Source: Cyanocohniella sp. LLY (GTDB taxonomy: Bacteria > Cyanobacteriota > Cyanobacteriia > Cyanobacteriales > Nostocaceae). Taken from it: a stretch of DNA of 35,713 nt. This document shows positions 1 through 8,315 of the stretch, in pieces (position 1 is the first letter of the stretch; the number at the start of each line of letters is the position of its first letter). The notes below the pieces were generated by a model. The model worked only from the letters and a program-made list of their open reading frames with translations, made no database searches and had not been told where the DNA came from. The stretch covers positions 220-35,932 of the forward strand of contig JAKOMP010000067.1 in NCBI GenBank assembly GCA_022241785.1. The letters are read 5' to 3'. Both the position numbers and the translations under genes were made by a program.

Positions 1-429
1 GGCGATCACACTTTTTCAGCAATCTTTGGAAATAAATGAAAGCATCAACGATGTCCAAGGTAAAGCCGCCACCCTACACGAAATGGCTCGATTAAAAGCC
101 CAACAGGGAGACATCGCCGAGGCGATCATACTTTTTCAGCAATCTTTGGAAATAAATGAAAGCATCAACGATGTCCAAGGTAAAGCCGCCACCCTACACG
201 AAATGGCTCGATTAAAAGCCCAACAGGGAGACATCGCCGGGGCGATCGCACTTTTCCAGCAATCTTTGGAGATCACAGACAGCATCAACGATGTCCGAGG
301 TAAAGCCGCCACCCTCGCAAATATGGCGGGATTAAAAGCCCAACAGGGAGACATCGCCGGGGCGATCGCACTTTTCCAGCAATCTTTGGAGATCACAGAC
401 AGCATCAACGATGTCCGAGTGAAAGCCAT
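1..429. repeat. Tandem 120-bp coding repeat units
   Basis: Units begin at 1, 121, 241 and 361. Units 1 and 2 differ at only about two of 120 positions. Units 3 and 4 share an identical first 59 bases, after which unit 4 diverges into the C-terminal part. The period is 40 codons, so unit gain or loss keeps the frame. Confidence 0.92.
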
Positions 430-958
430 GACACTGATGAATATGGCTTATTGGGAAGGAAAAAGGGGAAATAAAACCCAGCAGTTACAACTAAACCTGC
501 AAGCAGCCCAATTACTCGGAGAAGTCCGCGCTTATATAGATTTATGCATAACTTTAAATAACTTAGGCGTTGCTGATGAGACTAGGGGTATTATCTATCT
601 TGCTCAAGCAGTGTGGCTGTGTATGCGAATTGAAATGCCTTTAAATGATACATTAGACACTCTTCAACTTATGTACAATCACGTGGTTAAAGGGGATAAA
701 ATGAAAGCTTTACTGGGTGCAGTGGCTGTGTCTTTATGCCACATTCGCGGCGCTGGACATCCCCAGTTAGAGGAGTTAAAACAGCGCAGTTTGAATATTT
801 TATCCGGTGTGGCGGCTACCCAAGGAATTGAAACCCAGGAAGCATTTGTTACTTGGTTTGTGCAGCAACGGTTGAATGACTCTGAATATTTTATACCGCA
901 ACTCAATCAACGGTTAGAGTCGATTATTGGCGATGATTGGCTATTTGAGCGATTTTAA
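2..958 (+). CDS. TPR-repeat protein, 5' end outside window
   Basis: The frame is open from the first bases, so the N-terminus lies upstream of the window. The visible part starts with TPR-like units of 40 residues with the recurring pattern GDIAGAIALFQQSLEI...INDVxGKAATL, then a non-repetitive helical C-terminus of about 170 residues ending in DDWLFERF. TPR proteins are protein-interaction scaffolds. This spacing (40 rather than 34 residues) is common in cyanobacterial TPR proteins of signalling or NTPase type, but the missing N-terminus would decide the role. The coding units are almost identical at DNA level, which suggests recent duplication. A TTG at 26 could be read as a start but sits inside a repeat unit, so it is unlikely. 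Function unknown. Confidence 0.85.
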   Translation, partial: AITLFQQSLEINESINDVQGKAATLHEMARLKAQQGDIAEAIILFQQSLEINESINDVQGKAATLHEMARLKAQQGDIAGAIALFQQSLEITDSINDVRGKAATLANMAGLKAQQGDIAGAIALFQQSLEITDSINDVRVKAMTLMNMAYWEGKRGNKTQQLQLNLQAAQLLGEVRAYIDLCITLNNLGVADETRGIIYLAQAVWLCMRIEMPLNDTLDTLQLMYNHVVKGDKMKALLGAVAVSLCHIRGAGHPQLEELKQRSLNILSGVAATQGIETQEAFVTWFVQQRLNDSEYFIPQLNQRLESIIGDDWLFERF

Positions 959-1136
959 GTTTTTTCTGTTTCTTGTATCGATGTTCCATAGAACATTTCT
1001 ACCTTCTTTACCGGAGCTATAAATTCTGCCTTAAGAATATGGCACAAACGCCCTTAGGTAGATGTAATGTACTCAAAAATTAGTATCAAATATAGCAGGA
1101 AGATACAAACTTCCTAACTATAAGGAGACTAATTGA

Positions 1137-2156
1137 ATGAGTTCCAAAGCAATGTGGCGGCTACTGAAAGAAACATTTAAAGAATGGAGTGAAGATAAAG
1201 TTCCCCGGTTGGCAGCAGCATTGGCTTATTACACGATTTTTTCCATAGCACCTTTGCTGATCATTGTCATCGCCGTGGCTGGAGCAGTATTTGGTGAAGA
1301 TGCCGCTAGAGGTGAAATTGTCAATCAGATTCAAGGATTAGTTGGTACAGATGGAGCAGAATTTATAGAAACAGCTATTCAAAATGCTAACCAACCGCAA
1401 ACAGGAACTATCGCCTCAATTATTAGTGTTGTACTTTTATTTGTCGGTGCTACTGGTTTATTTTCCGAATTACAAGATTCTCTCAATACAATTTGGGATG
1501 TAAAACCAAAACCTGGGCAAGGAGTTATGAATATAATCCGCACCCGCTTTTTATCATTTACCATGATTTTGGGTGTGGGTTTTTTACTACTAGTTTCTCT
1601 AGTTGTCAGTGCAGGTTTATCAGCAGTAGTAACTTATGTAAGTGGTTTATTACCAGGTGCAGATATTATTTGGCAGATATTGAATTTTGTACTTTCTTTT
1701 GCCATTACTACAGTTTTATTTGGATTAATTTTCAAAGTTCTCCCCGATGTAAAAATCACTTGGGATGATGTTTTAATTGGTGCTATCATCACTTCCTTTT
1801 TGTTTGCTATCGGTAGATTTGTCTTAGGACAGTATTTAGGTAATACAACTTTTGGTTCGGCCTATGGCGCTGCTGGTTCATTGGTAGTTATTCTCGCTTG
1901 GGTTAACTATGCTGCCCAAATTCTTTTCTTTGGTGCTGAATTTACCCAAGTTTATTCCCGAAGACATGGCAATGGCATGACTCCCACGAAAAATGCCATA
2001 CCTATAGATGAAGACGTTTCTGCTAATCACAGTAGTAATACATCGGGAGGACAAACTAATAATAGAAAAAAACGTCCTCCCAATTTAATCAATCGCATTA
2101 TGCGTTATTTCCAGCCCAAACGCATCAAACGCAGAAGAAGAATCAATTTTTATTAG
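1137..2156 (+). CDS. YihY/BrkB-family inner membrane protein
   Basis: A 339-residue protein with about six hydrophobic segments spanning roughly residues 25-285. It opens with the family-typical WSEDKVPRLAAALAYYTIFSIAPLL and later has GSAYGAAGSLVVILAWVNYAAQILFFGAEFTQVY, both hallmarks of the YihY/BrkB (formerly 'ribonuclease BN') family. The C-terminal 50 residues are hydrophilic and end in a strongly basic stretch rich in K and R, probably cytoplasmic. The ATG is preceded by AAGGAG at 1122-1127 with good spacing, which fixes the start. The family's function is not settled (proposed transporter); it is not a nuclease. It stands alone, followed by a repeat-containing gap before purB. Confidence 0.9.
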   Translation: MSSKAMWRLLKETFKEWSEDKVPRLAAALAYYTIFSIAPLLIIVIAVAGAVFGEDAARGEIVNQIQGLVGTDGAEFIETAIQNANQPQTGTIASIISVVLLFVGATGLFSELQDSLNTIWDVKPKPGQGVMNIIRTRFLSFTMILGVGFLLLVSLVVSAGLSAVVTYVSGLLPGADIIWQILNFVLSFAITTVLFGLIFKVLPDVKITWDDVLIGAIITSFLFAIGRFVLGQYLGNTTFGSAYGAAGSLVVILAWVNYAAQILFFGAEFTQVYSRRHGNGMTPTKNAIPIDEDVSANHSSNTSGGQTNNRKKRPPNLINRIMRYFQPKRIKRRRRINFY

Positions 2157-2213
2157 AAGAGAACAGGAGAAGAGGTTAGGGGAAGACTTTTTAACTTTTC
2201 ACGGTATCTGGAA

Positions 2214-2250
2214 AACCTCTCTCTAAATCTTTCTCCTGCGAGGAGAGAGA
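2214..2250. repeat. CTCTCTC/GAGAGAG hairpin element
   Basis: CTCTCTC at 2217-2223 pairs with GAGAGAG at 2243-2249, and a competing inner hairpin TCTCCT-GCG-AGGAGA lies at 2232-2246. A related hairpin is at 24412-24436, so this is probably an interspersed element. There is no long T-run, so a terminator role for the upstream membrane-protein gene is uncertain. Confidence 0.5.
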
Positions 2251-2361
2251 CTTTGAATTTTGAATTTCTGGTTTGTCAGTTAAATTTTTCGTGGACTTTT
2301 TCACATGACGTGAAAAATCAGAGAAGACTTTCGACTACTACCACAATCTATATTCCTCATC

Positions 2362-2410
<49 letters not shown>

Positions 2411-2476
2411 ATCTTCTTACTGCACGAATGAACTGATTTGACTGTAAAATATGACAGTTGTATTCTGCCGCGAACG

Positions 2477-3772
2477 TTGATTGAGCGTTATACTCTGCCC
2501 GAAATGGGCAACCTGTGGACTGAATCTTATAAATTGGAAACCTGGCTTCAGGTAGAGATTGCAGTTTGTGAAGCCCAAGCTGAATTGGGTTATATTCCAT
2601 CTCCAGCAGTTGAGGAAATTAAAGCTAAGGCTAAATTTGACCCCAAGCGGGTGCTAGAAATTGAGGCCGAAGTTCGTCACGATGTCATTGCCTTTTTAAC
2701 TAATGTCAATGAGTATGTAGGTGATGCTGGACGTTATATTCACCTGGGGTTAACCAGTTCCGATGTACTGGATACGGCTTTAGGACTACAATTAGTTGCC
2801 AGTTTAGATGTATTATCACAACGTCTGGAAGATTTAATTCAGGCAATTCGCCACAAGGCACGGGAACATCGTTATACGGTAATGATTGGGCGATCGCATG
2901 GGATTCATGCTGAACCAATCACCTTTGGTTTTAAGCTGGCTGGGTGGTTGGCTGAAGTGTTGCGTCATCAAGAACGCCTGAAAATTCTCCGGGAAACCAT
3001 TGCTGTAGGTAAAATTTCTGGTGCAGTGGGAACCTATGCCAATATTGAACCACGAGTGGAAGCGATCGCCTGTGAAAAACTCGGACTCAAACCTGATGCG
3101 GCCTCAACACAAGTTATTTCCCGCGATCGCCATGCTGACTATGTGCAACAATTAGCTTTGATTGCTGCATCTATTGAACGTTTTGCTGTGGAAATTCGCA
3201 ACTTACAAAAAACCGATGTTTTAGAAGTTGAAGAATTTTTCGCTAAAGGTCAAAAAGGCTCATCAGCAATGCCGCATAAGCGTAATCCTATCCGTTCAGA
3301 AAGACTGACAGGAATGGCGCGACTGGTGAGAAGTCATGCTGGTGCAGCTTTAGAAAACGTGGCTTTGTGGCATGAACGAGATATTTCTCACAGTTCTGTA
3401 GAACGGGTAGTTTTGCCAGATGCTTGCATTTTGACGCATTTCATGCTGCACGAAATAACCGAACTAGTGAAAAACTTGCTGGTTTACCCAGAGAACATGG
3501 AACGAAATCTCAACTGCTACGGCGGTGTAGTCTTTAGCCAAAAAGTGCTACTCGCGTTGATAGATAAGGGATTGAACCGTGAAGAAGCTTATGCGATCGT
3601 CCAAGAAAGCGCTCATGCTGCTTGGAATAAGCCAGAAGGAAATTTTCACGAATTAATTACTAAAGACTCACGTGTTACTCAAAAATTGTCGCCAGCAGAA
3701 ATTGCCACCTGCTTCGACCCACAGCAGCATCTCCGGCATTTAGATCAAGTTTACCAAAGACTGGGTATTTAA
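2477..3772 (+). CDS. purB: Adenylosuccinate lyase
   Basis: Cleaves SAICAR to AICAR plus fumarate and adenylosuccinate to AMP plus fumarate in purine synthesis. The fumarase/aspartase superfamily signature is clear: GSSAMPHKRNPI, with TSSDVLDTA upstream and the RSHGIHAEPITFG segment carrying an active-site His. From the TTG at 2477 the product is 431 residues and begins IERYTLPEMGNLW, which is the usual PurB N-terminus and length. The frame is open further upstream to another TTG at 2438 (13 extra residues, not family-like). No ATG is available in frame. A nine-codon ORF (ATG at 2451) ends in a TGA overlapping the TTG. No strong ribosome binding site was seen. Confidence 0.95.
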   Translation: MIERYTLPEMGNLWTESYKLETWLQVEIAVCEAQAELGYIPSPAVEEIKAKAKFDPKRVLEIEAEVRHDVIAFLTNVNEYVGDAGRYIHLGLTSSDVLDTALGLQLVASLDVLSQRLEDLIQAIRHKAREHRYTVMIGRSHGIHAEPITFGFKLAGWLAEVLRHQERLKILRETIAVGKISGAVGTYANIEPRVEAIACEKLGLKPDAASTQVISRDRHADYVQQLALIAASIERFAVEIRNLQKTDVLEVEEFFAKGQKGSSAMPHKRNPIRSERLTGMARLVRSHAGAALENVALWHERDISHSSVERVVLPDACILTHFMLHEITELVKNLLVYPENMERNLNCYGGVVFSQKVLLALIDKGLNREEAYAIVQESAHAAWNKPEGNFHELITKDSRVTQKLSPAEIATCFDPQQHLRHLDQVYQRLGI

Positions 3773-3994
3773 TAGTCGGAGATTAGGCAGAGGTGCAGGG
3801 GTATGGGTGAAAACATTTGTGCTATGGCATTATCTGGTTTACCCACCCTTTTTTCTATCTTTGTCTTTTTTTTATATTTAGGGAATATTTAATATAGCGT
3901 TGCTAAATATTCAGATTAACTGCTGGTATTTTCGCAAGTAATGGGTAGTATAAATAACAAATATAGTTATTTACTAGTGCCTTAATAATCTTAA

Positions 3995-4549
3995 ATGATT
4001 GGAATCCTCGCTACACTTTCTGCCTCTGCGGCGGCTGGCATGAGAATAGGCATACCTCTATTAATCATTAGCCTATTACGGGGCATTAATTTATGGTCGG
4101 AGATCCCAATTTTATCTCGCGTTTCTCCGCCAATTTTATTAGGTTGCCTCATTAGTTGGTCATTAGTAGAATTATTAGCCTCAAAAAGACTCTGGGGTCA
4201 AAGATTTCTCCAACTAATTCAATTATTACTTTCTCCCCTAGTGGGGGCAATTATGGGATTAGCCGTAGCTGCGGCCACAGAAACTCCCAATTGGCTGATT
4301 GTCCTCATTGGTGGTTCATTAGCTTTAGTACTCCAGCTAGTTCAAGTTGGCTGGTTCTATCGCTTGCGGGGCTTACCATTGTGGGCAGTTTTTCTTCAAG
4401 ATATCTTATGCATTGCTTTAGTAATATTTGCTTTTGATGCTCCTTGGCAAGGAGGATTAATTGCTTTACTTCTCCTCTGGTTTGCAGTGCGTAGTGCTAA
4501 ACAATGGTATGACTGGTATCGTCAAGGTCGGGCTTATTCTAGAAATTGA
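3995..4549 (+). CDS. DUF4126 membrane protein
   Basis: A 184-residue hydrophobic protein with about five or six membrane segments. It opens with ATLSASAAAGMRIGIPLLIISL, the small-residue-rich start typical of DUF4126 proteins found across cyanobacteria. The C-terminus is short and polar (KQWYDWYRQGRAYSRN). No catalytic motif is visible and the function is unknown. The 222-base gap to purB holds no gene. It converges with the aminotransferase gene, and a hairpin lies between them. Confidence 0.8.
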   Translation: MIGILATLSASAAAGMRIGIPLLIISLLRGINLWSEIPILSRVSPPILLGCLISWSLVELLASKRLWGQRFLQLIQLLLSPLVGAIMGLAVAAATETPNWLIVLIGGSLALVLQLVQVGWFYRLRGLPLWAVFLQDILCIALVIFAFDAPWQGGLIALLLLWFAVRSAKQWYDWYRQGRAYSRN

Positions 4550-4571
4550 TAAATCTTCGTTCTGGTAATCA

Positions 4572-4593
4572 GGGGAAAAAAGATATTTTCCCC
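4572..4593. terminator. Hairpin between convergent genes
   Basis: GGGGAAAA at 4572-4579 pairs with TTTTCCCC at 4586-4593 around a six-base loop. It lies between the ends of the DUF4126 gene and the convergent aminotransferase gene. The stem itself carries the A/T runs, so it could act in both directions, but no long downstream U-run is present. Confidence 0.45.
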
Positions 4594-4724
4594 CTATTTC
4601 AGTTAACTTAGAAGACCCGAATACGAGCTAAACCATAAGGCATATCTTGCTGAAAACCAAAATCCTGTATATACCTATTTATGATTTTTGGATATAACTT
4701 TAATTGCGGCGATCGCCTGATTGA

Positions 4725-6041
4725 TCACATTGATGCCACAATATCTGAGATAATATCTATGGCAATGTGAATTTGATCGCTATTAATAACCAGAGGGGGA
4801 CAAAAACGAATTGCTGCTTTACCACAGCCCAGCAATAATAGACCCCGTAAGAACGCTTCTTGAATAATGCGATCGCGTAGTTGAGCATCAAGATTACCTT
4901 CTTCATCCCATAAATCCACCGCCACCATTAAACCTTTACCGCGCGGTAGCGAAATTCTGGGAAACTTCTCGTGTAATTGGGTAAGACGAGCTTGTAATAA
5001 TTCACCCATTTGGATAGCATTGCTCATCAATTCGCCTTCCAATAGTTTGAGTGTGGCAATACCAGCAGCACAAGCTACAGGATTTCCCCCAAAGGTGGTG
5101 GCGTGGGAACCAGGCGGCCAAGTCATTGACTCCGGACGAGCCAAAATCGCCCCTAAAGGCATTCCACTGGCGATACCTTTGGCGGTAGTAATGATATCAG
5201 GCATCACCTGCCAATGCTCAATGGCAAACAAGCGGCCAGTACGCCCCATGCCAGCTTGGACTTCATCAACTACCATGAGAATGCCGTAGCGATGGCATAT
5301 TTCCCTAATTCTCGCTAAAAAACCATCTTCAGGAACGATATAGCCGCCTTCACCTTGAATTGGTTCCACAACAATTGCGGCTACCTCTTGGGGCGGTAGC
5401 ATGGTGTTAAATAGCTTTGTTTCTAAGTAATCTAGACTGGCGTGAGTACCGTAGGGAATATGAGTCACCCCAGGAACTAAAGGGCCAAAATGCGCCCGTT
5501 GCACTGTTTTAGAACCAGTTAGAGACATAGCCCCATAGGTGCGTCCGTGGAATGCTCCTAAAAAGGCCACAATGAGCGATCGCTTGGTGTAATATCGAGC
5601 TAGTTTTATCGCACCTTCATTCGACTCCGCCCCAGAATTGGTAAAAAATACCTTAGCGGGAAATGCACTTGTCCCACCGGGAAAGGGGGCGCGTACAGCT
5701 AACTGTTCTGCGAGTTCCACCATCGGCTCATAATAAAAATCAGTCCCCGACATATGCAATAACTGGGCTGACTGTTCTTGAATAGCTTTCACTACTTGTG
5801 GGTGGGCGTGTCCGGTGGCGGTGACAGCAATACCCGCAGTCATATCCAGAAAAACATTACCGTCTACATCTTCCACCATACAACCTACACCACGGGCCAC
5901 AACTAGGGGATAGTCACGGGTATAAGAAGGAGAAGTAACAGCGCGATCGCGTTCTATAATTGCTTTAGCCTTAGCCCCAGGTAAGGAAGTTACCAAGTGC
6001 GGTTCACTAGGTAAGGGTCGGTTCACAGGAATACTTAACAT
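4725..6041 (-). CDS. Class III aminotransferase, acetylornithine/GABA type
   Basis: A PLP-dependent fold-type I enzyme of the acetylornithine/ornithine/4-aminobutyrate aminotransferase group. Visible motifs: TNSGAESNEGAIKLAR (phosphate-binding), FLGAFHGRTYGAMSLTGS, VVDEVQAGMGRTG with the PLP-contacting Asp, TTAKGIASGMPLGA with the Schiff-base Lys, and HATTFGGNPVACAAG. It is about 438 residues from the ATG at 6041 (MLSIPVNRPLP). A longer frame to the ATG at 6107 adds 22 residues that look unlike the family; neither start has a clear ribosome binding site. The precise substrate cannot be told from sequence: it resembles the broad-specificity acetylornithine-aminotransferase-like branch rather than the compact ArgD of arginine synthesis. 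It is transcribed alone. Confidence 0.85.
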   Translation of the reverse strand: MLSIPVNRPLPSEPHLVTSLPGAKAKAIIERDRAVTSPSYTRDYPLVVARGVGCMVEDVDGNVFLDMTAGIAVTATGHAHPQVVKAIQEQSAQLLHMSGTDFYYEPMVELAEQLAVRAPFPGGTSAFPAKVFFTNSGAESNEGAIKLARYYTKRSLIVAFLGAFHGRTYGAMSLTGSKTVQRAHFGPLVPGVTHIPYGTHASLDYLETKLFNTMLPPQEVAAIVVEPIQGEGGYIVPEDGFLARIREICHRYGILMVVDEVQAGMGRTGRLFAIEHWQVMPDIITTAKGIASGMPLGAILARPESMTWPPGSHATTFGGNPVACAAGIATLKLLEGELMSNAIQMGELLQARLTQLHEKFPRISLPRGKGLMVAVDLWDEEGNLDAQLRDRIIQEAFLRGLLLLGCGKAAIRFCPPLVINSDQIHIAIDIISDIVASM

Positions 6042-6157
6042 TTTTTTTAGATTTTTCTGATAATTATTAACGATTAAACTGCCAAGTGCGTTAGCTGACA
6101 GTAACATTTGATGCTATTTGTGTCATAATTACGCATTGACAAAAAAATTAAAAACTC

Positions 6158-6264
6158 TTCCCCCACTCCCTACTCCCTGGTTACTGAGCGCAGTCGTAAA
6201 GCCTACGGCATAGCTGCGCTTACCGCGCAGCGTCTCGTAGAGAAGTACACTCCCCACTCCCTAT
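6158..6264. repeat. STRR heptamer array, interrupted
   Basis: Heptamers CCCCACT-CCCTACT end at about 6178 and the pattern resumes as CTCCCCACTCCCTAT at 6250-6264. The intervening sequence is the dispersed element described separately. Confidence 0.75.
6193..6247 (+). repeat. Dispersed palindromic element, copy 1
   Basis: Begins GTCGTAAAGCC, carries GGCATAGCTGCGCTTACC and ends GTCTCGTAGAGAAGTA. An almost identical copy lies in opposite orientation at 9949-10006. The internal self-complementary tracts (CTCGTAGAG, TACCGCGCAG, AGCTGCGCT) suggest a REP-like or small MITE-like element. Confidence 0.85.
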
Positions 6265-6404
6265 AAAAAACAGGTTGCCCTTCCGAAATAAAAGAGGTAT
6301 GATGCCCCAATTGTATACACAGCTAACGCATTGTCAAGTTAGCATCCGGTAAATACTCAGCAAGTGCAACTATTATTTATTAATAGAAATTGATTTTTTA
6401 GCTT

Positions 6405-7754
6405 ATGCGTACTTTATTCAGCCAAAAACTCCGCTTCACATTGGGTGTAGCTGCTTTGTTGTTTGTTAGTTTAGCTAGTAGCCATATATATACACGCTCA
6501 AAATATCAACAGCACAGCCCACAAAATCAGGCTGAACAAAATTTATCATTCACTCAACCTGAAAATTCAGCCCTTCCTCAAACGCAACTTGCCCTAATTT
6601 CTCCGCAATTTACGCGCACATTCTCCACAATTTGGCAAAATCCTTTTATTGCTAGACAAATAATTGACCAAAATCTCAACACACCCACATCAGAGAACTT
6701 GGTAGCATCAATACCTGTAACTTATCCTGTGATTGATGAATGGAAAAAATATAAGTTTAGTATTCAGGGTAATCAAATTTTAAGCCAGTCTAAACTGCCA
6801 ACGACTAATCTCAGTTTTAATCAAGGCGATTTATTAACCGTTCTTAATAATACCAGAAAATATTTCCAAGACCACACTTCAGATAACCCAGATATTCTCC
6901 GTAAAGGGCTGTTAGGTACTCAAGGAGTCTCTGTTGAAGATGTTATCAAAACCTTGGATTTTATGATTACTGTGCTGCGAGAAGATATTTCTAACAATCG
7001 ACCCACGCGATTACAAAATGCTGATTTTATCAATAGTAACTTCCGCGTGATTAAATGGTCTGCTCATAACCCCAACAATCAAAAGCAGAAGCAAGTAAGA
7101 CTGACCAAATATGCTGTTTTTACTCATTCAGGTTCTCGTACCAAAACATCAACTTTTAACACGCCAATTTATAGTTTAAAAGAAGATAATATTAATGATG
7201 AGTTTTACACAAGATACACAAAACAAGATGTGTTATCGGGTATTTATGAACCAGGAGGAAAAGAGTATGGTAGAGTTAAACCCCTGGCTTATCTTACTCG
7301 CGAAGCTTTAGAAGAAGCACTCATGCAGGGAACCATACTAATTAATTTTACAGATGGTTCACAGGCATTTTTTAATGTAGATCGAAATAATGGCATATCT
7401 TATGTCCGGGGGTTAAAAGCAACAGCACAAAAGCGTTACTGGTACTTTAGACAAGTAGATGCTATTAAAGGCTATGGACATAATATAGAGTCCAAAATCT
7501 CTGTAAAACCAGGCGTAACTTTTGCCGGAGATATCCTCAATATTGGGTTAGGTAGAGTAGTGGTAATTGAACATAATACGGGTGGGCGCAAAAATTTGCA
7601 AATGGGAGTAATTGCAGATACAGGTGGAGCCTTTTTACCTAATCTTTATCAACTTGATTTTTTGGCAGGGACTTTTCGTAATCGACAAGAATTTAATCGG
7701 CATATTAGGCAATTACCTGAATATGCTAATGCTTATTTTTTAGTTAAGAAGTGA
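6405..7754 (+). CDS. Secreted protein, divergent MltA/3D-domain-like
   Basis: 449 residues. Residues about 9-27 form a hydrophobic N-terminal segment (signal peptide or anchor), followed by a Gln/Asn-rich linker to about residue 105. The rest resembles MltA lytic transglycosylases in order: a helical part (SFNQGDLLTVLNNTRKYF), a segment SGIYEPGGKEYGRVKPLAYLTREALEEA, then TDGSQAFFNVDRNNGISYVRGLKATAQKRYW, and a C-terminal stretch MGVIADTGGAFLPNLYQLDFLAG reminiscent of the 3D domain, with Asp405 and Asp418. MltA enzymes cleave murein glycan strands in the periplasm. The match is by pattern only and the usual QGSG motif is altered, so activity is uncertain. It is monocistronic, ending just before a shared hairpin. 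Confidence 0.5.
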   Translation: MRTLFSQKLRFTLGVAALLFVSLASSHIYTRSKYQQHSPQNQAEQNLSFTQPENSALPQTQLALISPQFTRTFSTIWQNPFIARQIIDQNLNTPTSENLVASIPVTYPVIDEWKKYKFSIQGNQILSQSKLPTTNLSFNQGDLLTVLNNTRKYFQDHTSDNPDILRKGLLGTQGVSVEDVIKTLDFMITVLREDISNNRPTRLQNADFINSNFRVIKWSAHNPNNQKQKQVRLTKYAVFTHSGSRTKTSTFNTPIYSLKEDNINDEFYTRYTKQDVLSGIYEPGGKEYGRVKPLAYLTREALEEALMQGTILINFTDGSQAFFNVDRNNGISYVRGLKATAQKRYWYFRQVDAIKGYGHNIESKISVKPGVTFAGDILNIGLGRVVVIEHNTGGRKNLQMGVIADTGGAFLPNLYQLDFLAGTFRNRQEFNRHIRQLPEYANAYFLVKK

Positions 7755-7758
7755 AAAT

Positions 7759-7783
7759 GAGGGCTAAAGCCCTCACTACAAAC
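7759..7783. repeat. GTAGTGAGG-CTTTAG-CCTC hairpin element
   Basis: GAGGGCT at 7759-7765 pairs with AGCCCTC at 7768-7774. It is followed by ACTACAAAC, so the reverse strand reads GTTTGTAGTGAGGGCTTTAGCCCTC. It lies in the 38-base gap between convergent genes and may serve as a terminator for both. Relatives are at 11367-11422 and 33747-33770. Confidence 0.75.
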
Positions 7784-7792
7784 GTAATAAGA

Positions 7793-8158
7793 CTATCCTC
7801 TAGTCAATAGTTCTAAATTATGACCATCGATGTCATAAAAGTAGAAACCACGACCGCCCATTCTATGGTTAATTTGACTTTTGTTTTGATGCATGGGGTC
7901 GCTGCTGTATTCTAGACCTGCATCTTTTATCCGTGCAAAGATAGTATCAAATTCCTCATCACTGACATGAAAGGCATAATGATGAGATTCAAAATTTTCT
8001 CTATCTGCAAAGTCAAAAGTTAGGTTGTCATTAACATGCACAGCCGCAAAATGACCACCAGTATTCTCAACTTTTAATCCAAAAATTTTGGCGAAAAAAT
8101 GTGCTGATGCTTCTTTATCGTGTGCAGGCACAATAGTATGATCTAGGGTAATTGTCAT
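7793..8158 (-). CDS. VOC (glyoxalase/bleomycin-resistance) family protein
   Basis: A 121-residue single-fold VOC protein. MTITLDHTIVPAHDKEASAHFFAKIFGLKV is the first beta-alpha-beta-beta-beta module with His7 as probable metal ligand, and the second module ends GGRGFYFYDIDGHNLELLTRG, where the conserved Glu near the end is the other typical ligand. VOC proteins bind a divalent metal and act as lyases, isomerases, dioxygenases or drug-binding proteins; the substrate cannot be read here. The ATG at 8158 is chosen because GGTGAGG lies just upstream with good spacing; the frame runs on to 8230 without family-like sequence. It is separated from the aldehyde dehydrogenase gene by an STRR array. Confidence 0.85.
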   Translation of the reverse strand: MTITLDHTIVPAHDKEASAHFFAKIFGLKVENTGGHFAAVHVNDNLTFDFADRENFESHHYAFHVSDEEFDTIFARIKDAGLEYSSDPMHQNKSQINHRMGGRGFYFYDIDGHNLELLTRG

Positions 8159-8286
8159 CTTACACCTCACCTGTTTATTTGGGTGTGATTTTGGCAAAAA
8201 TACAGATTTTGTAAGTCTCTTTTTGTCCAAAAGTTTACTTAGAGGACTATAAACACCAATGAAATATCTGTATTTCTCTATTTTAT

Positions 8287-8313
8287 CTCCCTACTCCCCA
8301 CTCCCCACTCCCT
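8287..8313. repeat. STRR heptamer array
   Basis: About four heptamers (TCCCTAC, TCCCCAC, TCCCCAC, TCCCTTT) directly abut the 3' end of the aldehyde dehydrogenase gene, whose stop codon is at 8316. Confidence 0.85.
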
Positions 8314-8315
8314 TT

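Larger units (their letters stand above)
6108..6404. other. Intergenic gap with nested repeats
   Basis: Lies between two divergent genes. It contains an STRR heptamer array (6158-6180 and 6249-6264) split by a 55-bp palindrome-rich element (6193-6247). The remaining 140 bases before 6405 must hold the promoter of the secreted-protein gene, but no convincing -35/-10 pair was identified. Confidence 0.7.

Noticed and set aside
4725-6107. Calling the aminotransferase argD of arginine synthesis
   Set aside because: The protein is longer than typical ArgD and resembles the broader acetylornithine/GABA-type branch, so no symbol was given.
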